In this document: one piece after another, positions 1-12,309 of the stretch
Layout: each line of letters begins with the position of its first letter
Numbering within the stretch: position 1 is the stretch's first letter
NCBI GenBank assembly: GCA_038025085.1
Contig: CM076147.1
Coordinates: forward strand, 1,307,001 to 1,371,000
Direction of reading: 5' to 3'
DNA from: Tetragonia tetragonoides
Lineage: Eukaryota; Streptophyta; Magnoliopsida; Caryophyllales; Aizoaceae
Length of the DNA stretch: 64,000 nucleotides
Notes under the pieces: generated by a model
Databases searched by the model: none
What the model was told of the DNA's origin: nothing
Seen by the model: the letters and a program-made list of their open reading frames with translations, nothing else
Translations under genes and position numbers: made by a program

Positions 1-1197
1 TTTGGCTTTATAACATGCTTCTTAATCAACTTTAGAGATTTCATTATTTAACATACAAGTACCATATTTCCAATTATTACTTTAGCTTTATTTCAAAGAT
101 TGATTTTTGTAATCAAGCCTTCTTTGTGTGAAATCAGTGACTTGAGATCTTCTAAGTAAACCTACCCACTCCAAAACCGATTCCAGCTCTCTACTATGCT
201 TACTTAGCTTCTTGGATAAACACCTTATTAGCAAAGTTAATCAAATATTGGTTACCTTTACTAAGATGATGTTATTAGTACTACGATACCCCAATTTTTG
301 GGTAAGCTCATGAGCATCTACCCAGCTACCTCACTAGAATGGTAAACTTAAGTCAACTTGATAATGTAAATCCAACCCCCTTATCCCCACGCCTAGTTTT
401 GAAAGATTGATGTATCTAATTACACTAGTAGTACCTATAACTCTTTGGGGATTGATGGTATGGCCAGATTGGAGAGGATTTCTTCCCCTTTTGAACAAGT
501 TAAAAATGTTCTACACAAGTTTTCTTTTTTCTTTTTCCCTATAAGGATGTGTGCGATAGCCCGCAACCACAACCACACGCACCGGGTAATTCAACCCATT
601 TTTAATGAGTTGACGGTCTCAATTAGAGAAGGTGATTCTCCTTATAAAGAAACATAGAGGAGGTTTTAATCTCCCTACATAAATAAGGATCTAAATACCT
701 CTTACCACTTTGGCTCTCACCTCATTCTTGTTTTGCACAGTTGTCCAGAGAAGCATCATAGTGTTGTAGTACATCAGACTATCATAGTGGCTTTGAAAAA
801 TCCCAACTTTTACCAAAAGAAATTTCGGCCCATTTCTCTATAGCAAATTTGGTCGCATATACAACATCTTGAGACTGTTTTAGGCCTAAAAGTCCAAGCC
901 AATGTCTGGTTAGTAGTACAGTACGCCGTAAGTGAACAATAGAGAACGGGTTACACATTTTTAGTGGACAATGGACAAAGTCACAAATAAGAGGACCTAA
1001 AACAATGTGGCTAATGTGGACACTGGATCACAGTTGAGAAGACCTAACTCAGTGTTCCGATACCTTCGGCCCAAAACAGTTGTACTCTCTCGTTGACAGA
1101 TTGTTCTGGACCCCATGATACATCCAACGGCCCAGAGAGATTTCAGTGCTGTGTAGCCTATAGGTGAGCTCATGGATCATGGATGTGCTCTTTTCTA
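1..1197. other. intergenic DNA, no gene seen
   Basis: AT-rich intergenic sequence. No open reading frame with recognisable protein similarity, no splice-consistent exon chain and no clear mobile-element ends were seen. Only short chance ORFs occur. Confidence 0.6.
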
Positions 1198-1469
1198 CAT
1201 TCTCCGTTCCTTTTTCTTCTTCTCATTTAATTTTTTCGGGTTAAAATTTATAAACTTTGATCATAAATTTATGAGAAAGTATAAAAATTTACAAAATAAT
1301 AATAATACTCTTATTAAATTTATTTTAACTAGTATTTTAGAGATATAATATTTTTTATAATTTTTATAGTTATACAATTGTAGTTATATATGATCAAAGT
1401 GTCGTCTTATACACCGCGAAAAGACACCGCGAAAAATCAAGTGGAAAGAAGAATAAGAAACAGATGGAG
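1198..1469. mobile_element. Stowaway-like MITE (Tc1/mariner type), copy 1
   Basis: The left end reads CATTCTCCGTTCC after a TA, and the right end reads ACAGATGGAG before a TA. The interior matches the element at 25089-25346 nearly along its length, including the shared stretches TATGAGAAAGTATAAA and ATGATCAAAG/ATGGTCAAAA. The CTCC-CCGT type terminus, TA flanks, about 270 bp size and lack of coding capacity fit non-autonomous Tc1/mariner (Stowaway) elements. The ends are degenerate, so exact borders are uncertain by a few bases. Confidence 0.6.
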
Positions 1470-1864
1470 TATTTATTTTAAAATTAATTTTGTTTAGTTT
1501 CGCTTCACTTAATTGAGAGAGTTTAGTTTAATTAATTATTATTTCACATAATATTATTCATTTTTGTTTAGTTCAATGGGCCAGTTTTCATTTTGATTTG
1601 AAAACATTGAACCTAGGCCTTGAGGTCCCAAATTGCATATGTACAAGATTGGATAAAATTGGGATTTTTTCGATATAGACGTTGTATGATAATTTTTTTT
1701 AATATTAATGAAACTCTCATTTACCCCTCACAAAAAAATAAAAAGCAAAAATACGTACAACGTAAAATCTTACGGTACAAGATTATGCATGTAGTATTAC
1801 AAAATAATGGAATAGTCATAACTCATAACTAAGTTATTCATTATCAAATTGTGACTCAAATTTT

Positions 1865-2156
1865 AACCAAGGGTGTGTGGTTAAGTGCTAAAGACTCATC
1901 CTTTCTTAATTAAGGTTGAGGGTTTGAATCTGCCTTGGGTATGGATGACCTTTTTTTTTTGGTGCAAAGGCATGGATGAACTTTAAATCCCTTGGCCAAC
2001 TACCCCACCCTATAAGGTGCCTACAAACCAGCGCGAGAAATAGTTACAGTGGTCGACGCTGGATACCCTTGGTGTGAATCAAAAAAAGTGCCTACAAACC
2101 AGCACGAAAAATAGTTACGGTGGTCGACACTAGATAACCTTGGTGTGAATCAAAAT
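1865..2156 (+). mobile_element. tRNA-type SINE (family A) with duplicated tail
   Basis: The head contains a box A-like GTGGTTAAGTGCTAAAG and a box B-like GGGTTTGAATC. The 3' part ends in GGTGTGAATCAAAAAAA. An 18-bp target duplication, AATTGTGACTCAAATTTT, flanks it at 1847-1864 and 2157-2174. The tail module is present twice in tandem (about 2019-2087 and 2088-2156) inside one pair of target duplications. Relatives in this window are at 26401, 29573 (minus) and fragments at 32165 and 57090. SINEs are non-coding RNA polymerase III retroposons mobilised by LINE machinery. Confidence 0.8.
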
Positions 2157-2749
2157 AATTGTGACTCAAATTTTGAAAGAACTTAACTTAAAATTTATCT
2201 AATTTATATTTTTGTAGTGAGTATCTCCATACATAAACTAATATTGTTCCATGATGTGATGATGGGCACATACACAAAAACTGGCTATATTACAAGCTAC
2301 TCCAAAAACAAGCATGTCATACACATGTTAGTGTTATATCCTTAATTTGAACATTGGACAAACGTCTCTGGTAAAATAAAAACATAATTGGCGAAAAATG
2401 ATTGCTTGCTTGGAACAAGGTGATATTGTCTATGTCTAGGCCAGGTTACATGTAATCCGAGTTCCATTTGCATGTATTGGAAATCAAAGCAAAGCATCAT
2501 AGTTTTGAGTGAGTTCCCCTGTTTATAAGTGCAGCCTTTTGCATAGTTATATTTGCTTTTTTACTGAAAAGAAGCAACACCAATGATTACTTCTACTCGG
2601 CGCATGCGTCGGTTAAGGACTTCAGCAGGTTGGCTTAGAGGCATTGACTTGATTGCCTCTTCTGCGTTTCATGGATGCAAGTATGCAACTTGATCTAAAT
2701 TTATACTCTACTAGAGTACTCCTTTCTTGGAGGTAGCCAAGAGATTTAA

Positions 2750-3045
2750 AAGGCCAGTTTGGCCTACTTTTTACCAACTTCTCCTTTTTCTTCCAAATTT
2801 GTTCTTGCTCACCCCCTTTTTCATCACTTCCCCCTCTATTTCCAACTTCTAAGAAGTTGAAATAAAGCTACAATTGGACTAGAAGGAGAAGTTACAAATT
2901 ATAGCTTCTCCTTCTCCTTCCACTACTAACTTTATTTTAACTTCTTAGAAGTTGGAAATGGAGGGGGGAGTGGATAAAAAGGGAGTGAACAAGAACAAAT
3001 TTGAGAGGAGAAGTTGAACTTGTGGGAGTTAGGTCAAACGGACCC
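2750..3045. mobile_element. foldback MITE
   Basis: A near-complete inverted repeat. The left arm (from AGGCCAGTTTGGCCTA) pairs with the right arm (ending AGGTCAAACGGACCC). Arm motifs such as CCAACTTCTAAGAAGTTG and its complement recur symmetrically around about 2890. TTAA lies on both sides (2746-2749 and 3046-3049). There is no coding capacity. The superfamily is uncertain. A second element of similar design lies at about 50262-50556. Confidence 0.7.
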
Positions 3046-3205
3046 TTAATATTGCTCCATGCCCAACACGAGATTAAAACAATCAGACTTTAGTAAAGTA
3101 CTACTAATGACTATTGGTTTGGTTTAACAAAAAGTTCCCCACATTATTCAACTTAGAATTGGGCTCGAATGAAAATTTATTTAGACCAATCTAACTATGA
3201 CCTAT

Positions 3206-3417
3206 GGGTGTGTTCTTTAAAGCTTATCAGTGCAGTTTTTGTGTCAGTTTGGTGATTTTCAATTCAGCTCAGTAATGCGCAGTTCAGTTCAGTGGTGTGC
3301 AGTTCAGAAAAATACGTTTTGTCTCACATAGAAATTGGGGTTCATTTTAGTTCACTTGTGTTCATTTAAGTTCAATGGTGTTGTATTCAGTTCAATATGG
3401 TTCACCCTATAGGAAAT
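3206..3417. mobile_element. Tourist-like MITE, CAGTTCA family, copy 1
   Basis: The left end GGGTGTGTTCTTTAAAGCTTA and the right end TTCACCC are flanked by TAT on both sides. The interior is built from degenerate CAGTTCAGT units. It belongs to the same family as the copies at 3967, 4273, 43192, 43831 and 45231. Confidence 0.6.
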
Positions 3418-3966
3418 AAAGCAGATACAGTTTTCTACTTTTCTAAAAGATAAATGTTTACATATTCATTATTTTAACGTCTTATTTCCTATAATTTGAA
3501 CCTAGACCACTGTGTCAATCGTTTTAATTTAAGCTTGAGGTAAGAATTTAGACACATTAAAGGCCTACATTAGTAGGTAAACATATTTGGTTTGGTCTAG
3601 ATAAAACTACTACAAGGGAAAGAAAAGCAAGCGTTAATGTCGGAATAATCCTGAGTTTTCCAGCAAGATCACAACCGGAACCGGAAGAGGAGCTGACCAA
3701 ATAATTGGAGTTTGACCAATGACCTGATGAAGCCCTGAGCCCCCTCTCTGAATTAGGCAGAGTTTTACAGCTGTAGCCGTACAAAGGACAATGGTGTACA
3801 TTAGTTTGCCTAGATTCCATTATTCCTTATGTCACAAAGGCCCAACTTGCCCAACCCAAATGATGAATTTAACATTTTAAAGCACTATTTATGGTTTTAT
3901 AGTAATAAAAAGGACTAAGCACTATACTAATCTTTTCCAAGCAAAAAAAGAAAGTATATTATATTA

Positions 3967-4226
3967 GGGTGCGTTTGTTAGAGCTTACACGTTCAATTCA
4001 GTCCAGCTCAGTTCAGGTATCAATTCAGTGATTTTAAATTCAGTACAATGATGTTTAGTTCAGTTCAATGATGCTGAGTTCAGAAAAATACCTTTTGTGA
4101 GTTTTGTCTCACATATAAGTGTTGTTCAATTCATTTCAGTTTGTGTCCAGTTCAGCTTAGTAGTATCCAGTTTAGTGATGTTGAATTCAGTTTAGTTCTG
4201 GTAAGTTCAGCTTAACAAATGCACCC
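3967..4226. mobile_element. Tourist-like MITE, CAGTTCA family, copy 2
   Basis: The best-preserved copy of the family. The terminal inverted repeats GGGTGCGTTTGTTAGAGC and (reverse complement) GGGTGCATTTGTTAAGC are flanked by TTA target duplications at 3964-3966 and 4227-4229. The 260-bp size, TTA duplication and GGGTGCGTTTG ends fit PIF/Harbinger-type (Tourist) MITEs. No coding capacity. Confidence 0.75.
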
Positions 4227-4272
4227 TTAATCTCATACGAGGAATTGAGGAAGGGTACGTTCTTTTCCACTT

Positions 4273-4390
4273 AGAGTGTGTTTTTTTAAGCTTACCTGAT
4301 CAATTCAATTCAGTTTAAGTTGAGTCTCGTGTTAGTTTAATAATTTCAATTTAATTTAATAATGTCCAGCTTAATTCAGTTTAGAACCTG
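4273..4390. mobile_element. truncated Tourist-like MITE, CAGTTCA family
   Basis: The left terminus GAGTGTGTTTTTTTAAGCTTA follows a TTA. CAGTTTAAGT-like repeats follow and then similarity stops without a matching right terminus, so this is a 3'-truncated copy. Confidence 0.5.
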
Positions 4391-4760
4391 TGGCCTACAA
4401 GCAACAACAAAAATTCCATGCAAAGCAATGTAGTAGTATCTCATAATTTTAATCTAAAGCATCCAATTTGATCTTAATTTGATCGGAGGGCCCCCAAAGC
4501 ATGACCAAATCTAACGAAGGGCTGGGATTCAGTATATGAGTGGATTATGTATATATAAGCAAAAACTAGATGTTGATTGGTTAATAAGGTTTTCTTTAAG
4601 CGAATGATCTTGTCGGGACCCATTTTAGGAAAAATGATGATCATAGAGGGTCATGGAACTTGAGTTAACACAATTATGAGTTGGTTTTCTTAAAAGAAAT
4701 GAATGGAAAAAGGAGAGAGAGTGGGTTAGTTGGCACTGAGCAAAAAAATTGAGTGTGAAA

Positions 4761-4768
<8 letters not shown>

Positions 4769-4814
<46 letters not shown>
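4769..4814. repeat. (GA)n microsatellite
   Basis: About 23 uninterrupted GA dinucleotides. The minus-strand leucine/serine-rich ORF across it is an artefact of the repeat. Confidence 0.95.
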
Positions 4815-4819
<5 letters not shown>

Positions 4820-5257
4820 TGTTTACAATAGTTGGCATTTGTGTCAGTAAAAAAGGCACAAGAAAATATAACCAATCCAACAAGCTTGGGCCTCAAGAGA
4901 AGCACCTCTCAAATCTTGTTCCTAGATTAAACAATAGGAACAACTGACTAACAAAAGGGAAAAAAAGAAAAAAAGGTATAACAGTGCTAAATACTTTCAT
5001 TGTACAATGTTCACATTATTTAGTGAGAATTTTGATCATTTTCTCCAAAGTTATTTAATTAGTATTCGACTAATCGTATGATCAATATAAGTGTATATTA
5101 TCGTATAGAAAGAGCATCCCATTTTATAGTGATATAAGCCAAAACACAAAAGGAAAAAAAAAACGACTTTCAAAACTCGTTTGATTAAGTTAAAGTTTGT
5201 ACTTTAATTTTTATTTGTTTTTGTTTTAAAATAACTATCCCATCCCAAATGTTATCT

Positions 5258-5575
5258 CTCGGTCGTGGCTCAATGGTAACACCATTGGGATTAAGGGCTT
5301 TGCTAATGTTTGCCCAAAGGTCAGGAGTTCGAGACTTGTTTGAAACATCCCCCTTTCCCCTCTGGCCTGCCTCAATGAATGGGATTGTTGAGTTCTCTCA
5401 TGAGTAATTTTCATACAATGGCATATGGGAGGCCTGTATGGGCCGCCTCCCTCTGGCCTGCCTCAATGTGTGAGATTGTTGAGTCCTTTCACGACTAATA
5501 CTCATACAATGACCTAAAGGTAGGTCTGTATGAGCCACTACGGACTTCCGGTTATAAGCCTTTGCCAACTATCCT
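5258..5575 (+). mobile_element. tRNA-derived SINE with internal duplication
   Basis: A box A-like GTGGCTCAATGGTAACACC sits at 5265-5283 and a box B-like GGAGTTCGAGACTT at 5324-5337, with the spacing expected for an RNA polymerase III promoter. Downstream, a unit of about 93 bp (from about 5357, CTCTGGCCTGCCTCAATG) is repeated from about 5450. AACTATCC plus AAATGTT occurs at both borders and may be a degraded target duplication. Borders are approximate. Confidence 0.6.
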
Positions 5576-6671
5576 AAATGTTCAATACCAGTGTAAATGT
5601 TCTATACCTTAGCTTGATTTTAGTGGTGGTGGTTACTTATGTTGGCTCCTCCTTAATCCTTAAGGTTTATAATGAAAAGTCAACAATCAATTAAAAGCAG
5701 GAGTACTAATAAACTAATCAGAGTTTAGAGGTAGTAATTAAATGGAGAGTTTTTTTTTTTTGATAGCAATTAAATGGAGAGTTTTAAAAAGTACTATTGA
5801 TTAGACATTACAGGAGGTAAAGTGGGAAAGGGGGGGATTAGAGTTCATAGGAAATGTAGTTTTTACCAAACAAGAGCAGTTGGCAGTAGTTAGTCAGTCT
5901 TTTAAAAATAATGCATGTCACCAGTTGCTTGAGCAGGTGAGCAATCTCTTTTCTTTTCTTTTCTCTTTCCATTTTATCTCTCTTCCACTATCATTACACA
6001 CTCTTTCTCTAACTATCTATCACTACTCTCATTCTATTGCCTGTTGATCCATAAAGCTTGGAACTTGATGCTTTATTTCCTGTTTTTGCAATTGCCCATC
6101 TTGTAATCTCTTAAGCATATTTCAAAAACACCCAATTTTAGAGAGATTCTGTAGCATTTGGCTAACAAATTTACAGTTTTTTGCTGGAATTAGATGCCTA
6201 TTGATCTTCTTTAGGTTTGCCCATTTCAGAATTTGGGGCTTTTAAGGCTTCTGATTCTTCCAATTTTCTAACAATTTCAAAGTTTCTTTTGATTTGGGGT
6301 TCATGATTGATGAAACCCATTTTGATTCCAGTTCTGTTTGATTGAATTGAAAGAGCTGTCTTTGTTCTGATCCTTCTCTTTTACGCATTATTGGACAAAT
6401 CCAAGCTTACCCAGATCATCAAATTTAGGGTTCAAGAAATTGAGCTTTAAACTACCAAATCTAGTCTCACGCTGAGGAACAAAAGGAGAAGGCCAAAAAA
6501 GGGAATCTGCTTTCTTTTATGCAAGTCTGGTGAGCTGTTACTTAGCTTAGCTTATGCCATTCGTTTCTTCTTTGTGTAACTTTATGCTTCTGAAAATTTT
6601 CACTTTCCTGTCTGTTAGAAGAACCATTTTTATAAGCATATGAAGACAGGCTTGATCCCTGGGGGTAATTT

Positions 6672-6673
<2 letters not shown>

Positions 6674-6730
<57 letters not shown>
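6674..6730 (+). repeat. (GA)n microsatellite in the bHLH 5'UTR intron
   Basis: About 28 GA units followed by GTGTGTGTG. It lies within the inferred 5'UTR intron of the downstream bHLH gene. GA tracts near plant promoters are known binding sites for BPC/GAGA-binding proteins, so a regulatory role is possible but not shown here. Confidence 0.9.
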
Positions 6731-6735
<5 letters not shown>

Positions 6736-7155
6736 TGTGTGTGTGTGTGTGAAAGGAAGAGAGAAGAAAAGATGAAACTAAGCTAATTTTGGGTGTAGAT
6801 TTTATGCCTGGGTACATTGGATTTGTGACCTTTTTCTTTTCTTCCCAAGTGTTTATTAGGATGCTGTATTTGTGAGTCTTCCTTTTGCTTTAAGTCCTCT
6901 TCTGAGGTCTATAAAGCTGCAAAGGTTATTTGTTCCTTGTTGAGTCCTACAAGATATTGCCCAGCTGAGTTTTAGTCAAAGTCACTTTGGCTTTAGCTGC
7001 TGTTAGCTCCTTTACTCAATTTATCTACTATTTTTTTGTGTCCTGGTTTTGTGGTAACTGTTGAATTGTGGGCTTCTTTTTTGATTTGTATATATATAAA
7101 TACACAGAGATTACTTACAATCAAGGGTTTTTTTGCTGCTTTTGTTTTCTAGAAC

Positions 7156-9761
7156 ATGAGTGGTGGTGGTGGTGATGGAAGTGGTCAAATGGGGTTTCAA
7201 CATTGTGCTGAGATGATGCTTAATTGCCCATCTTCTGGCATGAACACAAGGTCACTGGCTGAGAAGATTGCACCTGTGACAATGGGTTCAGTCTATGGTT
7301 CTGGTTGGGATCCCATGGTTTCACTCAGCCAGAGTGGGAATTTTGGTGGTGTTTCTTCAATGGTTTCTCAGGGTGAATTGACCAAGTCTTCCTCCTACCC
7401 TATGCTACTAGAAGCCCAAGGAATTAGCAGCTCCTCTCACCTTGTTAACTACCCTTCGGATCCGAATCTTGCTCCAATGTTGCCTAAGCTTCCGATGTTC
7501 GGGAGTGGAAATTTCCATGAACTTGTCAACCACTTTGGTCTTCCTGGTGGTATGCAAACTTCTAATGCACTCTTTCCTCAAAATTATGCCTCAAATAAAA
7601 GTGGAATAGATCAGAAGCCGTCCCCGAGTGCTATTCAAGCTGAAAGAGATTGCCAAATCTCAGAAGAGAACGCTGTGGGAGCGTCCCCAAACGGGAAAAG
7701 GAAGAGAGACACTGACTCTCCTTCTCCACCCAATAAGGTATTTAGATGCTAATATGTCTCTATATGATTCTCATATTGATGGTTGCAATTTTTGACTGAG
7801 TAAACTAATAGCTTCTGACTAGCCAAATTAGTCAGTTGCTAATTGCTGATTGATAATTGTAAGATATGTATCCATCTGATTGTTTGATATTGTCACGGAG
7901 TCCTGCTAAAGTTAATTGGGTTTTTGTATCTGTATTCAACAAAAATTTATGTGTCATACTGCTAGTTAGTTCTATCATACAGTGGTTTACATGCTGAGCT
8001 TTGTCTGTGATAGAAAACTGAAGGAGACCCACAGAAGGATCATTCTAGTGACTCAGGGCAGAAGGAACACTATGACAAGAAGCATAAAGCTGAGCAGAAT
8101 GCACCTGGAAATTCAACTGCTAAGCAAGCAGGGAAACAAGTGAAGGAAAATTCCCAAGGTGAAGAGGATACTAAACAAAATTACATTCATGTGAGAGCCA
8201 GACGCGGTCAGGCCACAAATAGTCACAGCCTTGCAGAAAGGGTATGCGGTTATGAACATCGTTCCTTCTTGTTTAGAACAAACAATCAGATACAATATGT
8301 GCTAAACCTGGGATCATTTCTTCTGGTAGGTGAGAAGAGAGAAGATTAGTGAGAGGATGAGACTACTGCAAGAACTTGTTCCTGGGTGTAGTAAGGTAAC
8401 TGAGTTCTCCTTGTACCTTTTTAGTTGTTATGGAAAGTAGTTGTTTCTCAAAACAAGTTTTTAATAACTTGCTTCATTTGCTATTTGAAGATTACTGGAA
8501 AAGCCGTGATGCTGGATGAGATAATCAACTATGTCCAGTCACTCCAACAGCAGGTTGAGGTGCGTAATTTGTGTCCTTTTCAGTCTTGGTTAATTTGATA
8601 GAAGTCTTCAAAAATTTACATTTACCGTTGTTAATTACTAGTTACTAGAGTGCCTCTAAGGAGTCAGGAGCTCCTACCTTGGGCAGGTCAAGATGTCAAA
8701 ACCTTGCGGTTGCAAAACACACAGATTGTTTCTATTAGACTCATGATTTGAAATACGTTTGATTTTCAGCAACTTCACAACAAGAAAAAAGAAAAGAAAG
8801 GGAAAAGAAGAAGCACAAAAGTGTGTATTGAGCCATTTTGGTTTAGTCTAGGATAATATAAAGCTAAAGAGTTGGTAGTAGTACTCATTTTAAATCAGTA
8901 CTTAAGCAAGTATAGGAGGTAATCATCGATGGTGTGTTGCTTCAATTCACAAGAATCTTTTGATCTTGTTGGTTGTAGCAATACCCAATAAAATTCTTGT
9001 TTGTCCATGACTTATTTTAAGTAGCTTATTCTATGAAAAACAGTACATGCATCTATAAACATTTGTTGAGTTCCTATATAAACTTGTATGAAAGCAGTGG
9101 GGGAGTTCTTAAGGCATGAGTGAAACTTATAATCCCTTCCTTTTGCAGTTTCTATCGATGAAACTCGCCACTGTGAATCCTGAACTGAACTTCGATATTG
9201 AGCGACTTCTGTCCAAAGATGTAAGCACAAATCCTGTGACATCTTAGGAATTATCTATAAACAATACCTTCCCTTTTAAGCTGAGATGCCAACATTGTCC
9301 TCATTTTCTTGCTTAGATTCTTAATTCACGAGGGAACAGTGCATCTGTTCTTGGATTTGACCAAGGAATGAGCTCCTCTCACAATTTTCCTCATGGAATG
9401 CATCATGGAAGTTTGAACACTATGCCAAATGCTGCTTCACAATATCATCACTTGTCTCAGGTACCTGAAAAGGTCCCTTTCCAAAGTACCTTGGTGATGT
9501 TGATGTTATTAAATAATTGAAATGAGTCTTGTATTTTCTGGAAAATACAGGCTGTATGGGATGGTGACCTGCAAAATCTTCTTCAAATGGGTTTTGAATC
9601 TAACCCAACTGTTGGTAGTATTGGACCAAATGGTATGTCAGAAGTTTCCTTTGCCATATTTGCCAAGCATATACTTCTCTCTTTTACCCTTTTACATAAT
9701 GAGTTTTCACTGAAGCCCTATATTTCCAACTTTGACAGGTAGCTCCAAGAGTGATCTATAG
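7156..9761 (+). CDS. bHLH74: bHLH transcription factor, bHLH74-like
   Basis: A nuclear basic helix-loop-helix DNA-binding protein. Eight coding exons with GT-AG borders join in frame: 7156-7737, 8014-8241, 8330-8395, 8491-8559, 9149-9220, 9317-9460, 9551-9632 and 9739-9761, giving 421 aa. The basic region (about residues 252-283) carries [18 protein letters not shown] then [10 protein letters not shown]. The His-Glu-Arg pattern predicts E-box/G-box binding. The HLH continues through [28 protein letters not shown] and [15 protein letters not shown]. The N-terminal [10 protein letters not shown] and the C-terminal [13 protein letters not shown] ending SKSDL match the bHLH74 branch of subfamily XII better than bHLH49. 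The start ATG is three bases after an inferred 5'UTR intron (about 6530-7152) and heads the MSGGGG N terminus. Intron 4 carries a degenerate SINE. The dimer partner is unknown. The Arabidopsis-style symbol is by similarity only. Confidence 0.9.
8645..8755 (-). mobile_element. degenerate Au-like SINE fragment
   Basis: The read order GTGCCTCTAAGGAG, GCTCCTACCTTGGGCAGGTCAAG, CCTTGCGGTTGC, TGTTTC, ATGATTTGAA parallels the SINE at about 53430-53605, which is also on the minus strand. It lies inside bHLH intron 4. Borders and target duplications are not visible. Confidence 0.45.
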
Positions 9762-12029
9762 GATTATTATGGGAAATACAACAGGTTCTGATTACTCCTA
9801 ACAGCAAATTCAGTATTAATTGACTGTGGATTTGACTCAGCTAGAAAAAGGATATATTTTTGCAGGAAATCGGGATAATTGAAGACATAGTTTTGGTATT
9901 GTATAGGTGCTCAGCTGCTGACTTTTCTTCGAGTTTTAGAGAAGAAGGTGACTTGCTAGACTTTTTGTAAATTGAGAAAGCTATTATAAAACTTGTATTT
10001 GATGGACATGGTTGTGTTTTACAGCTTTGTAGATTTATTAGAAGTGTAGCTTTCGAACCGAGAGTTGATGTATGTTGGTTGCTGTGTTGTAGGAAATTTT
10101 TTGTAAAGTGGATCAAGTTGAATTTGATAGATGAGGTGTGACTGTGTGAGATTGGTTCTTTCTGCTAAAATTCAATAGTAACAGAAGACAGTTTGTTCCG
10201 TATCTGTTTTTGTGGTGTAATGTGATTGCAGTCTGTTTATTAAGCTGATTTAGCTGAATTATTTAGCTCTTCTATCTCAAGGATTGAGCGTGGCTCGTTC
10301 GAAATGTGGTGATTGAGTTGTGAAATGATACTCTTAACTTGGTTAAGGTTACAGGTGGGCGTTATGAGTTAAACCAATTATGTATATCTGTTAACTCACT
10401 GGAAAGATATGGCCCCATAAGCTCGATCAAGCTATAATATGAGCTCATGGTTTGAGCATTACCCTCGTTTAGATGGTGGTACACTGATACTTGAAAAACA
10501 TGATTGGAAGTTTCAGTTCTTTAATCCTCCTCAACATTGATAAGGTTGCGTCTATCCTACAGGATGTTCCCTAACCTAAGTATCTACATTTGCACGTCCT
10601 CAATCCCTGAAATACTGCAGTCTGCAGGTAGATTGGTATGAACTTCATGATAAATAAAAGAGGAATAATTGAAAATGAGATTTGAACTTCATTTTCAAAA
10701 AGAATTTTTTTTTGATGTGAACTAGCTTTGTTGTAACTGAGTACTTCTTTTGGATTGGAAGTCCTATAGTAATGAAGGTAAAGAAGCCTCATTGACAAAA
10801 ATACTGTATGTCTATTCAGGATTTGTAGCAGGAAAGTGGCTACTCCTACAGCCCTTCCATCCAAAAAAGGGCCACAAGGCCCTCCATTTCTATTTATACT
10901 TGCCAAGACCAAATGATTTGGATGCTTGGAGTATCCAACTATATAATTCCATGTCCAACAAGAAAACTTTGTCGGATGGTGGTATAGTGGTTCCAAACAT
11001 ACTCTCAAGTGGTTTGATAAGGCAATGACATTAGTTTGAATCCTCATTCCTGCCATGCCTTGTGTCTGCTCGCTTCTATACTAGCCTCTTGTTGGTGCTA
11101 CGTTGCTGGGGCCGGTGCTTGTTGGTTGTTTAGGTAGTTTGATATGCTCGATGTTGAACACAAGGATCCAAAAATGACGTAGCGAGGGGTGACTCGGTCG
11201 CCATTCACTTGCACCATTTTTTCATCGTGCATCATGATTCTGATTCATGAATACAAGATCCACTCATCCCATTGGTAGGAAGGACATGGGCTTGGGCTCA
11301 AGAAGTAAATCAATTGGATGGGGCTTCATCCTAAATGTTGGGCTTAGATCCAAGGTATTAAATAGGCTTCGACCTCATATCAGGCTTAGGATGATAAGCC
11401 TTGAAGCTTGAGCTAAGAATATGGAGTAGTAATTGAATGGGAGGGCCAATGTCAGTAATACGGACATAAGGTTTTCCTACATCAAGTTCTAGTTGGACAG
11501 CTTCCCTTAAATTACAGTCCAAAAGGTCTCTTTTTTCTTTGTTTGTCACTTGTTTTTGCATGTCCTATGTACCATGGATGATATTTGGTGCAGTTTTATG
11601 TTTCATCTCCTATGTCAATATTATATCCTAGCTATTCGTGAAATAAACTTATCTTGCATAACGACTTAAAATAAATTAAAATAATAAATATTATATGCCA
11701 AATGTATAGGAGCAGTAAGATAGCTGATGAAACACAAAATAGAACATGAGATCCTTATTGACACTTATAGTATGTAACAAGCTAGTCCTAGAATATTTTA
11801 AATATGGACTACCCTAAAAATATTAAGAAATATATGATTAATAAAAAGAATGTTTAAATCAATGTTTTGTTTTCAAGCAATTGTTTAAAAGTGTCTATAA
11901 ATCAAATCATGAAATGGTATAGGTTATATCAATGCATTTTGGATGAATATGAGAGTACACATATATAGAGAGAATTGCTCCTAACTTTGGGCACCGTAGA
12001 GTAAGCAATAATATTGTCTTTAAGGAGAC
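9762..12029. other. bHLH 3'UTR then unassigned intergenic DNA
   Basis: The first 400 bp is probably the 3'UTR of the bHLH gene. From about 10340 to 11560 there are overlapping open frames on both strands (the longest 161 codons on the minus strand at 10571-11056). None shows a motif I recognise and the region may be an old transposon remnant. The rest is AT-rich DNA with no feature seen. Confidence 0.5.
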
Positions 12030-12039
12030 AATATAAATT

Positions 12040-12230
12040 ACCAATAAGTGGTTGATGTGAGTGGTTGGACACTCTCATCTCTTAAGCAAGGTTGAGGGTT
12101 CGAATCTTGGGAATGGAAAAACTGCTTAGTGGGATCACTTTATCCCTTTATGGGCCAACCCGGTGTGAACATAATTAGTTTTGACCCAAAGAACTTGGAT
12201 GAACCTGTGGTCAAACCAAAAAAAAGAGAA
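12040..12230 (+). mobile_element. tRNA-type SINE
   Basis: A box A-like GTGAGTGGTTGGACACTC and a box B-like GAGGGTTCGAATCTTGG are followed by a tail ending in CAAACCAAAAAAAAGAG. A 10-bp target duplication AATATAAATT lies at 12030-12039 and 12231-12240. It is related in its head to family A, with a different tail. Confidence 0.75.
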
Positions 12231-12309
12231 AATATAAATTCGTTGGCCTCGAACTCAATTTCAAGTTGTTATGCAAAAAGAGAGTAGAAGCTTCGACCAC
12301 ATATCAGTC

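Noticed and set aside
5261..5337. Box A and box B spacing considered as a tRNA gene
   Set aside because: No cloverleaf or CCA-compatible acceptor stem; the sequence continues into a SINE body.
8140..8349. Plus-strand ORF continuing past bHLH exon 2
   Set aside because: It starts inside exon 2 and reads into the intron; the spliced frame with conserved HLH sequence is the supported model.
10571..11056. 161-codon minus-strand ORF
   Set aside because: No recognisable motif, overlapping open frame on the other strand, no splice-linked partner. Not supported as a gene.
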